Source of the DNA: Pleurotus djamor
Lineage: Eukaryota; Basidiomycota; Agaricomycetes; Agaricales; Pleurotaceae
Assembly: GCA_029747585.1 (NCBI GenBank)
Contig: JAPEVF010000958.1
Location: forward strand, 1-16,714
Length of the DNA: 16,714 nucleotides
Direction: 5' to 3'
Every line of letters starts with the position of its first letter. The stretch's first letter is position 1. The translations under genes and the position numbers were made by a program. Positions 9,186 through 16,714 of the stretch are shown piece after piece. The notes beneath the pieces were generated by a model. It ran no database searches. It saw nothing but the letters and a program-made list of their open reading frames with translations, and was not told the DNA's origin.

Positions 9186-9920
9186 CTTCTCGTATGATTG
9201 TGTCTGTTTTGTTCAGCTAGCTAAGCAATAATTTATTATGAATGATAATATTCAGAAAAAGAAATGAGGCAGACTTCGTACCCCAATTCTGCATGACTCC
9301 CCATCGTACCTTAATTCGAAGAGCGCCCTAGTCGAAGCTTGCTCGCTGAGCGCGTGTAACCGCGGATTTTGGGAGCTCCAGATCGGGTAATTGCGAGATT
9401 CAGATTCAATCTATATTGCAATGACTCAGGCGACAACGGGTGCGTACCTGGTAGTCCTCTCCATCCTTTCTTCCTTCCCCCCCATCTCTCCCATTTAGCT
9501 TATACATCGGTCCCCCTTCTCCTCCTCGTACGATTCCCTCGCTCTCTTCAACGGCTCTCTGCGCATCTGGTTCCTTCGACGTCGCCTGGTCTCCTGGGGG
9601 TACTCGCAGCTCCGGAACTTTCTCCTCTGGTTTTCGTCGCCGTCAACACGCTACCTCAGCCACAACATCTCTCTCTTTTCTGAACTGCTGTCAGTCAAAC
9701 TCCGTTGGTTTTATTTGTTGTCACAGCCGTCGGCTCTCCGTTAATCGATGACATAGAGCTGAGAGACAGTGTCCTCCAAGCTTTTGTGAGTCATCATCCT
9801 TGCTTTCGGTGTCGGGATAGTCCTTACATGTCTTCTACCTCCAGATCTCATCGCAAATATGCAATGTCCACTTCCCAATATATTTGTAGTCCGTAGCGTA
9901 GAATAATCATGTCTTGTAGA
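9186..9920. other. Upstream region of the minus-strand locus; one possible plus-strand intron
   Basis: 9200-9260 is A+T-rich and 9460-9680 is plus-strand pyrimidine-rich, like a fungal promoter or 5' leader. A good plus-strand intron candidate lies at 9786-9844 (GTGAGT to CTCCAG, 59 nt). Joining its flanks gives a short frame ending ISSQICNVHFPIYL then TAG near 9895. No family recognised and no convincing upstream exon, so this is only a hint of a small divergent transcript. Confidence 0.25.
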
Positions 9921-11181
9921 AGTAGAGTAGAGATGTAATTTCGAACCGATCAAAGTCGTCTCGCGTGCAACCGATCATGACTTTCCCCGGAATTGTGAAC
10001 AGTGGTGATTAACCTCGAAATACGACTCCATCGCCCCGTGTGCTGCGTAGCACAACAGGATAAGCTGATCTAATACTAACATTAAGTATATGGCAAGTCT
10101 AAAGCATCGTTCAACGTAGAAATTCATCAGAATCAGAGTGGTTAAAGATGTTATTGATGGATTTATCGAGTGAGATTATGCTCATAAGCAATGCCTTGGA
10201 TGCTCCGAATCGTCTTGAGTATAGTTTCGACAGCGGAACAACATAAAACGAACATTTGAAAAGGTGTCCCCTGTGACTCCTAACCGGTTTTGACTTGTTC
10301 GGATTGGACTTGTCCACTCCGAAACGGCTTCGTAATAGATCGTGTTGGTCTTACTACATTCGAAAAGGTCTTTTATACTCAGGAATAGCTCCCAGAGTAT
10401 CCGCAACTTGAATAGAAACTTGATCGGGAAGGTTGATTCAGCCGGAAGTGACTTGAGTCAAGTCTTCAAGAAATTTCGGGTTAGCAATGGCCATCCGTGC
10501 CAACCACGAAATCATATCCCTTCCATTCGGTCAAAGACATCAAGTATACTTGTATGTCGCGTTTCTCAACTCTCAGTTTGCTCACAGTACGAAAGTTGAT
10601 CCTCACTTGCAACGCCAAATTTCAGATTGAGACTTGAGTCGGGGATCCGACTTGCGTCGCACTTGTGCGTTTATTTCTCCAACATGAACAGTATCGAGTT
10701 CACTCAATAAAATTCTCTGTACCCCGACATAAGCATTCAAAACTCGTCCATCTACATTTCCGAGGTCCTTCCAAACCGTCTCGGAGTACATGTACATGAT
10801 TCAGAATCGATCGAGCATGACAAAAATGGACTTTCATGTTTTCTCGGACTTCCAGTCAGGAACACATCCCTTTGAGTGTTATTACTTCATCGCAAGGTGT
10901 TGATTCATTTTGGAGCACACGACTCATAGCAGCTCAATTGCGTCAAGTTACTGGTTTGTACTTTGCGTCAACTGTCCGTTCAGCTCTCAACTTCACGAAT
11001 CAAATTCGTACCCATACAGATATCATCATCTTTACAATTTCGGTGTGCTCATGCACCATTTGCTGACACGAAAGCTACCAACTCAAGGAGGCCATGAGCA
11101 TGTGTATCACGATACACGCTCACAGCTGTCGTTGACGACGGCGACGAGGAGGGCTCCGATCATTGGGGTCGCCAGTGCAGA
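9921..11181. other. A+T-richer stretch without a recognisable gene
   Basis: Base composition is visibly more A+T-rich than the flanks. Stops interrupt every frame about every 60 to 90 codons. Some plus-strand segments look faintly coding (about 10480-10600 and 10780-11190), which would fit a decayed gene or transposon. I could not identify transposase, integrase, reverse transcriptase or helicase motifs, terminal repeats or target-site duplications. Confidence 0.35.
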
Positions 11182-11814
11182 GTGGTTCTAGCCTGGTGGA
11201 TCATGATCATCAAAATTCAAAAAGAGGACACCGCCCGTTGCTGGAACATTGACGTATATTCCCCGTTGTACCTTGACAGCAGAATAAAGAGGTGCTTCGA
11301 TGTTAGTTTCAAAGAAGCACATACCAAGTCGCAGCATGATCACCAGAAGGAAGCTCAGGCACCCTCACTCCCATGCGAACAAATCGACGGACTTTTCCGA
11401 GAGATCTTGGAAGTAAGCTCAATGGTTCTGGAGCTAGTCCAAGTCTTACGACACGAACAAATGGGGAAGATTATTGAATTGGGGGGTTGCTCTACTCTGC
11501 ATGGTCAATCGTACGTACTCAGTGTCTTCAATCTTGACTCAGCCCCCCCAACACTCAGGTACCCATTACCCATCATGCTCATGCTCATGTTCAATGCCTC
11601 CACCATCTCCCTTACACAGCTCGCACCCGCACCACCACCATCACCCAAGTTCTCTCCACTTTTCCAGAGGATGGCCTCGCTTCGAAGGTGCACCGAAAGT
11701 CGACGCGTTGTCCTTGTGTCCTTGGTCTCGCAGGCTGCTTGTCATGACCTCGACGTCATCGTCATCAAGTCTACATCACATCCAGTAAGTGCTTCTCCCT
11801 TTCGGTCCCGATAG
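11182..11814 (+). CDS. Open frame of unknown function, low confidence
   Basis: This frame is open for 210 codons, the longest plus-strand frame outside the GH3 copies. Its first half is mixed-charge and protein-like, for example CEQIDGLFREILEVSS and VLRHEQMGKIIELGG; its second half is low-complexity (His, Pro, Ser). A plausible 48-nt intron at 11511-11558 (GTACGT to ACTCAG) is a multiple of three and leaves the frame unchanged. A donor-like GTAAGT at 11787 and an acceptor-like CAG at about 11832 could extend it into a Ser-rich frame ending at 12021. No known domain; the opposite strand is also open here, so the coding strand is uncertain. Confidence 0.2.
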   Translation: MVLAWWIMIIKIQKEDTARCWNIDVYSPLYLDSRIKRCFDVSFKEAHTKSQHDHQKEAQAPSLPCEQIDGLFREILEVSSMVLELVQVLRHEQMGKIIELGGCSTLHGQSYVLSVFNLDSAPPTLRYPLPIMLMLMFNASTISLTQLAPAPPPSPKFSPLFQRMASLRRCTESRRVVLVSLVSQAACHDLDVIVIKSTSHPVSASPFRSR

Positions 11815-11945
11815 TCAATTAATGCAAAGTCAGGTGTGTTGATCACTTTGGTTGTTCCGTCCTCCGAGACCTCGGAACCAGACTCTGACGTGCGATTGGT
11901 GATGGGAAGGACGTCGTTGTCGTCGTCCAATGAGAAGGAGGTGGA
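11742..11945 (-). CDS. Possible acidic C-terminal exon on the minus strand
   Basis: On the minus strand a stop-free frame reads SLDDDNDVLPITNRTSES, then GSEVSEDGTTKVINTPDF, and ends at TGA near 11742. The mix of acidic and hydroxyl residues resembles a disordered cytoplasmic tail. It could be the last exon of the membrane-protein candidate at 12161-12502, but I could not define a joining intron. The opposite strand is also open, so this is weak. Confidence 0.2.
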   Translation of the reverse strand, partial: STSFSLDDDNDVLPITNRTSESGSEVSEDGTTKVINTPDFALIDYRDRKGEALTGCDVDLMTMTSRS

Positions 11946-12160
11946 TCTATTATTCCCTTGTATTCATGTATTCATGGGACTTTGCTTGTTTCTCGTCGTC
12001 CGAGACCGGGCGTCGCAGTAATGTACGGAATAGTGTACTTAATTTGTAGCTTATTGGGATGGGTACATGAAGATTTTGATCAACTCGACATCATGACTAG
12101 ACCGAGACGGAATGAGAAGGTGGAGGGGTGAATGTTTGTATACAAATCAGGGCAACTCAC

Positions 12161-12502
12161 CCCACTGCGCAACACCGCCGACAACCCATCAACACACCTC
12201 GGACACCGATGACAACGGCGAGCTCAAAAATATTGAAGGTTCCAATACTCTGGGCTGGGTAGTGCGTAACGAGGGCACCGGCACCCAATGCCGAAATCGC
12301 AATCGCAAAAAAGAAGAGGGTACGAAATGTCTGTTGTATGTGGAAAATAAAATGGAAGCTCACCCATGTCAGCTAGAAGTGACCCGCAGTGAGTACGTAC
12401 CCAGGCACCACAGAGTCGCACCCCCAATGCATCGAAACGAAAGAAGACACCCTTGAAAATTATTTGGGTGCCATCGGCTATCCAGATCGGTGTGTCGTTG
12501 CG
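12161..12502 (-). CDS. Possible two-exon fragment of a membrane protein
   Basis: Two minus-strand exons join in phase. Exon 12502-12401 includes RNDTPIWIADGTQIIFKG; a 70-nt intron follows (12400-12331, GTACGT to CAACAG, with a CTGAC branch match). Exon 12330-12161 reads TFRTLFFFAIAISALGAGAL and then FNIFELAVVIGV, giving two hydrophobic segments split by a short polar loop. This resembles part of a four-helix membrane protein such as the MARVEL type, but there is not enough to assign a family. A preceding exon ending at about 12598 (GTAAGC donor) and a start at 12903 (MVNDTDAANDPETTPPTRWW) are possible but do not join convincingly. It may be a decayed gene. Confidence 0.25.
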
Positions 12503-12989
12503 CTGAAAGAGGAATGATATACGATATATCATGCATAAGTATATTGGATAATTACGAAGCATGACTGCGGTGATTGTGAAAAAAAAAAGCTTACTTGACG
12601 CTAGTGAGGAATTCTGGATTTCCTGGAATGAAGCGATGCACGAATTATATTGATGCGGTTGAATCTTGATTTATTTGGAGTCTGGACGATGACTCGTGTG
12701 TGCATTTCAAGTTTTCGGGGGTGCTGTCCAGGCGGCCGATGAGAAACGAAGGGATTTTGGGGGTGAGGAACGAGGAAGAAGGAAAGAGGAAAAAGAAAGA
12801 GGGAGAGGGTGAAGGGAGACTTGCATTCCTTCCTTCCCTTCCCCCACCATCGTGTCGGTGGTGTTGTCTCTGGGTCGTTTGCGGCGTCGGTGTCGTTAAC
12901 CATCGTCGTGACGGAGCTTGTTCGCCTGGATCATTCCTTCGAGTCCTTGGTTGCGGCAGCTAGTCGTCTTTGCCCTTTGTTATCGCCGT

Positions 12990-13279
12990 TACGATGTCCC
13001 CGTCCCCGTCACCGTTCCTTCCCTCCGAGTCAATACTGTTGGCTTGCCTGTCTACGGGAGGACCCAAGCTGGACGCCTGGATATTCGACGCCGCACTGTG
13101 GCACCCTGGTAGTCTCTAGGTCAGTAGCTCCCCCACCCATCATCATCATCATCATCACAACAACTCACATTATTATTTCCCTTCCAGCCTCCTCGTCGTG
13201 GCACGAATCCCTCCTCGAAGTCGGAGTAGGTGGGCAGTGGCTGGCTGATGCCCTGGCCCATGTCGTACCCGCGTCATGA
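12990..13279 (+). CDS. Possible plus-strand exon pair, unknown product
   Basis: From an ATG near 12991 one frame reads MSPSPSPFLPSESILLACLS and then GGPKLDAWIFDAALWHP up to a GTAGTC donor at about 13109. After a long pyrimidine-rich stretch ending CTTCCAG (13189), another segment reads SSSWHESLLEVGVGG and QWLADALAHVVPAS to TGA at 13277-13279. Both look protein-like, but the donor is weak and no family is recognised. The candidate intron holds a CAT microsatellite. Confidence 0.2.
13138..13155. repeat. (CAT)6 trinucleotide microsatellite
   Basis: Six consecutive CAT units followed by CAC, in a plus-strand pyrimidine-rich stretch just upstream of a possible acceptor at 13189. Likely non-coding. 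Confidence 0.85.
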
Positions 13280-13348
13280 TCCCGAACGTTTACAAGACGT
13301 CGTGGGTACGGATCGTATAGAGTACGCTGGTTTCACCTAGCTGAACAT

Positions 13349-13396
13349 GTGAGTATCATAGACATACATACCTTACAGGTCTATGATGGTACTCAC
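13349..13396. repeat. Imperfect inverted repeat bounded by GTGAGTA/TACTCAC
   Basis: The left arm GTGAGTATCATAGAC (13349-13363) pairs with GTCTATGATGGTACTCAC (13379-13396) apart from a 3-nt bulge, with a 15-nt spacer ending CTTACAG. Both ends look like splice donors on their own strands. A second repeat with the same outer heptamer lies at 13505-13553. Confidence 0.7.
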
Positions 13397-14007
13397 CAAC
13401 TATGCGTACGTTTGGTATACTTAGATGTCTACACATGCTTGGTCACGATCCATGTAAAGTTCGGACGCCAGCATGAGAGCCGTGTCGAGATATCTAAGAA
13501 AGATGTGAGTACATCAAGTATATATTCATTGATGTGTTGAAGATCATACTCACTAACTTTGCGTAGGTTGACATCGACGTCGAAGACTCGAAGGTGATGG
13601 GAGGAAAGAAGGAGATCATGAGAATCTCAAGTGCTTGGGCTTGATCGACTCTCTCACCGTCACCACCACTACCATCGCCATCCCGTCATGTTTCCTCTCC
13701 CCTTATCAAACAACAAACGATTCCTCGCTCCTCCATCGCCTCTCGTCCATTTCCCTCCCCTTGCACTGTTCCCTTCATCCCATCCCATCCCTCCCTTGCG
13801 CTCCACCGCATCCCTTCCTCCCCTCCTCCCTCTATATCCAACCCTGCACGTGTCGAAGCCGTCGACGGCTTCTCCTCTACCTTCAAGATCTCTCGATCTC
13901 AAGCTCCCAAAATCCAAATCCAAATGAAAAATTTCGACCTCGACAAGCCAATGATCACTCCAGAAACCATTCCAGGGAAAAAGTTGAAACTTCTCGAGGG
14001 ACAATGA
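13379..14007 (+). pseudogene. Exon-like plus-strand segment with one in-frame TGA, unknown product
   Basis: Exon-like segment 13379-13504 (VYDGTHQLCVRLVYLDVYTC and so on, 42 codons) is followed by a canonical 62-nt intron 13505-13566 (GTGAGT to GCGTAG, with CTAAC upstream of the acceptor). The next frame, from 13567, reads VDIDVEDSKVMGGKKEIMRI to TGA at 13642-13644. The same frame then stays open for 120 more codons. These are Ser/Pro-rich at first, then look like an ordinary C terminus (NPARVEAVDGFSSTFKISRS, later FDLDKPMITPETIPGKKL), ending at TGA 14005-14007. Either the first TGA ends a real gene and the rest is chance, or this is one exon broken by a nonsense change. No domain recognised and no upstream exon found. 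Confidence 0.3.
13505..13553. repeat. Nested inverted repeat inside a candidate intron
   Basis: GTGAGTA (13505-13511) pairs with TACTCAC (13547-13553), and inside it ACATCAA (13511-13517) pairs with TTGATGT (13529-13535). The left outer arm is also the plus-strand donor of intron 13505-13566. The outer heptamer equals that of the repeat at 13349-13396. Confidence 0.6.
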
Positions 14008-14481
14008 CCGCGATGAAGGTTTCATGGGTTCGTTTAGGTGGGGAAAGGGCTGGAAGAGTGGGCTAGGATGTCTAGGTGGGTTCGCAGCTCTGTTTTCTCA
14101 TTCTCGCAACACAAGCACTGATACCTTGGTACTCTATTACAGGTTTCCTTCGTATCATACTACAGCGAGTCGCGGGACAACGCGAAGGTTGGGCAGGAGG
14201 GAGGATGGGAGGATTTGAGGACTCGCAGGGGCGGACAAGCACATTTGATCAGGTGGGTATTTGTGTCTATTCTCGGAGTCGTGTATTGACCTGGTTGACG
14301 TTAGGATGTGCGAAGCGGCGCCACAGTATCCGTACAGGGTGGGAGGGAGAGGCAACAGGCAGGGGAGGGGCGACAAGAAGAAGGGAGGGAGGGACGTAGT
14401 CGGTTGCGTAGAGCATGTAAGTAGCAAGAGAATACACGGAACGGGTTTGCACAAGCAACGTGGAGGGAGCGGAGCGAGGTG
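14008..14481. other. Region upstream of the second GH3 copy; one candidate intron
   Basis: A plus-strand intron candidate lies at 14253-14304 (GTGGGT to GTTAG, 52 nt, TTGAC branch match). Joining its flanks gives STFDQ followed by DVRSGATVSVQGG, which I do not recognise. The promoter or 5' exons of the GH3 copy should lie here, but I cannot identify a TATA box or a secretion-signal exon. Confidence 0.3.
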
Positions 14482-16714
14482 ATGTATGCGGCCAAGTATC
14501 CGCCTTTGTCGAACGTAACACCACTATCGTTGCTGCAGGATCATGGGACGAAGCATATACACTCGACCCTCGATCAGAAGATTGGCTTGTTAACGGGTGT
14601 GGGGCAGTTTAACAGTACGTCCCTCCCTCCCTTCTACACAATCACTCACCATCCACATCCCCACCCACAGGTCGCTGCGTAGGAAACACCCACCCAATCA
14701 CCTCTCCCTCCTCCAACCTCTCCATCCCCATCCCAGCGATACTCTATGCTTCCAAGATGGCCCCGCAGGCCTCCGCCTCACAAACGGCGTAACAGGCTTC
14801 CCAAGTGGTATCAACGCCGCGTCCACATTCAGCAAACGACTCATCCGTGCACGCGGAGAAGCGATGGGAGAGGAATCAAGAGGGAAGGGTGTTGGTGTGT
14901 TATTAGCACCTGCTTTGGATATCGTGCGTTTACTCTTCCTCATAACCACCATCTTGTTCATTCATCATTCACCGTGTTCTAAATTTTTCNTTTTTTTTTC
15001 TTCGTATGGCATATGTAGATGCGTAACCCCAAAGCCGGCCGCGCATGGGAATCATTCGGCCCCGACCCCTACCTCACCGGCGAAGCCGCATTCCACACAA
15101 TCCAAGGTATCCAATCCACCGGTGTCCAAGCCTGCGCAAAACACTTCGTTGCGAATAACCAAGAACACTGGCGTTACGGCTTGAGCGCGAACTTGGATGA
15201 GAGAACGATGAGGGAGGTGTATGGGTGGGGGTTCATTCGGAGTATCGAGGTGCGTGGTATTCTAGGATTCTCTGCGATGAGGATGGGGATGGGGATGATG
15301 TGATTTCGGTGAGGTTTGATGTTGATTTCATTTTTTGGGTGGTTTAGGCTGGTGTCACGTCCGTTATGTGCGCGTACAACCGCGTCAACGGAACATCCTC
15401 ATGTTCCAACCCCTCCCTCCTCGGCCCAAACGGTTTTCTTCGTGAAAACGGCTTCAAAGGTCTGCTCTTGCCCTTCATTCATTCACCCCTTTCTATCTCC
15501 TTTCGCCCTAAATCCCCCCTCTTTCATTTTCAACCCACTTCTCATCGGCATCCCCATCACCCCCCATACTCTGATGACTAACTCGCAAACGAAATAGGAT
15601 ACGTCATAAGCGACTGGGGCGCAACACACAACACCGCATCTACCAACGCCAACGCCGGGCTCGAGATGGAACAACCAGGGGACTGGATCCTCATCGGTGG
15701 AGGCATCAATAACGACCTCATTAGCGGCTTGAAACCGTCGGTGGGGAACGGAGGCGTCTCAATGGATGTACGTGGATATCCTTCTTCCTTCCTTACTTAC
15801 TCTTTCATTGGAATGCAAACGGGTGTTCGTGCTGACTACTCAGTTATCTAGCGACTCAATGAAATGGCTACGAAGGTGTTGGCAGGGTGGTTCAAGCTCG
15901 GCCAAGATTCCGTACGTCTCTCATTTTCAACTTCCTCATTTCTCTGCCCCTTCTCATTCCTCTGCCTCTACATCATCACATTGAAATTTGCATTTGGGTT
16001 TCACAGGGATTCCCCGAACCCAACTTCGACGCCCAACACTCCGACGGTTCCGGTCCCCTCAACCTCCACGTCTCCGTCCGCTCCGACGAGCACACCGCAC
16101 TCGTTCGTGAAATCGCTAGTGCAAGTACCGTCCTACTAAAGAACAACAACACTGCTCCCAGCGGTACTAACCCCAATGGTAACTAACAAATTCTCCAACC
16201 CTAATTAAACAGCCAATCGACGGCAACTGATACTTTCTCTTTTTTCTTTTTTTTTGAATGTAGTGAGGAGAGGTTTGCCCGTGGATCGCGCGAGGGTGAG
16301 GAGTATGGCGGTGGTGGGGCAAGACGCGAAGATGCCGAAGAAGGATTGTGGGGATTTGAATGAGTGTAACGAGGGTACGATGTCCATTGGGTGTGTTTCT
16401 TCATGTTATACATTCGTTGATAAAAAACAAACTAACTGCTTACTCATTCAGATGGGGTTCCGGCTCGAACTCACTCGGATTCCTCATTCCACCCATCGAC
16501 GCCCTCAACGCCTTCAACGCCGGTACGAACGTCACGATCAGTACCTCCCTCTCGAACGACCTCGATGCGGGTGTGAACGCCGCACGGGGGAAGGATGTCG
16601 CTTTTGTTTTCGCTAATGCGTACGTTCACCCCTTCTTTCCATCGTTGACTGACAGTTGATGCGAAACGACGAACAGGATGAGTGGCGAGCTTGGTTTCTA
16701 CAGCGTTGTCGTTG
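14482..16714 (+). CDS. GH3 beta-glucosidase, second copy, partial at the window end, with a probable frameshift
   Basis: Exons: ?-14614, 14671-14923, 15019-15249, 15348-15459, 15598-15767, 15852-15911, 16007-16178, 16264-16390, 16452-16619 and 16677 onward. The catalytic domain is clear: TLDQKIGLLTGVGQFN, RCVGNTHPI, CFQDGPAGLRLTNGVTGFP, GINAASTF, MGEESRGKGVGVLLAPALD, GRAWESFGPDPYLTG, QGIQSTGVQACAKHF (Lys-His at 15139-15144), MCAYNRVNGT and GYVISDWGATHNT, with the nucleophile Asp at 15612-15614. The linker and sandwich domain follow, matching the truncated copy at 3359-5390. GH3 enzymes release glucose from beta-glucosides by a retaining mechanism. Exon 14671-14923 needs a 2-nt shift at CTCT (about 14742-14745) to connect RCVGNTHPI to CFQDGPAG. 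The start is unresolved: ATG 14482 opens the frame, but no signal peptide is seen and the first residues do not fit the family. Confidence 0.85.

Noticed and set aside
10030..10060. TGTGCT-GCGT-AGCACA hairpin in the A+T-richer stretch
   Set aside because: Six-base arms are expected by chance in a window this long, and nothing nearby gives it a role.
9921..11181. Possible decayed transposon
   Set aside because: Composition suggests decay, but I found no terminal repeats, target-site duplications or catalytic motifs of any transposase, integrase or reverse transcriptase.
12514..12532. ATGATATA-CGA-TATATCAT inverted repeat
   Set aside because: Short A+T-rich palindromes like this are common by chance; it lies in a probable intron or spacer and has no partner element.
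13669..14025. Minus-strand 118-codon frame
   Set aside because: It is opposite the pyrimidine-rich plus-strand segment; its Gly/Arg/Glu-rich composition is what purine-rich sequence gives. No introns or domain support it.
1..16714. tRNA, rRNA, CRISPR array or biosynthetic cluster
   Set aside because: No tRNA T-loop pattern in a cloverleaf context, no rRNA core sequence, no regular spaced repeats of CRISPR type, and no recognisable PKS, NRPS, terpene synthase or P450 motifs.

Overview
The window looks like nuclear DNA of a filamentous fungus, most likely a basidiomycete (Agaricomycetes). The recognisable genes are cut by many short introns (about 50 to 120 nt, some longer) with GT(A/G)(A/C)GT donors, CTAAC/CTGAC-type branch sites and pyrimidine-AG acceptors. 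Genes lie on both strands. No prokaryotic features are visible (no Shine-Dalgarno-led operons, CRISPR or insertion sequences), and I found no tRNA or rRNA. Two single N bases (6853 and 14990, both beside homopolymer runs) point to a draft assembly.

Layout. (1) 1-158 may be the last exon of a plus-strand gene cut by the window edge. (2) 648-2271, minus strand, is a complete nine-exon gene for a 267-residue HAD-superfamily hydrolase; all HAD motifs and splice phases can be followed. (3) 2272-3201 has no gene I can support. (4) 3256-5390, plus strand, is a glycoside hydrolase family 3 (GH3 beta-glucosidase-like) copy that has lost its catalytic barrel domain. It keeps the linker, the alpha/beta-sandwich domain and the fibronectin III-like domain in an unbroken frame over nine exons, joined in frame to unrelated sequence. 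(5) About 5660-9138, minus strand, carries a TATA box and 13 well-spaced, canonical short introns, but I cannot thread one reading frame through it. Its middle is a tandem array of about 290-bp exon-intron units. (6) 9186-14480 is poorly explained: an A+T-richer stretch, several exon-like fragments on both strands, microsatellites and inverted repeats. (7) From about 14482 to the window end, plus strand, is a second GH3 copy with its catalytic domain, running off the right edge. It carries a probable 2-nt frameshift.

The two GH3 copies have the same orientation and intron positions, offset by about 12.5 kb. Where they overlap, exons are nearly identical with mostly synonymous changes, while introns differ in length and sequence, so they are diverged paralogues rather than one gene assembled twice. 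GH3 beta-glucosidases act on cello-oligosaccharides or other beta-glucosides in plant-wall breakdown or fungal wall turnover. Nothing ties the HAD hydrolase to them functionally.

I did not find a recognisable new defence, mobile or biosynthetic system. The two items most worth following up are the intron-rich repeat locus on the minus strand and the in-frame GH3 fusion.
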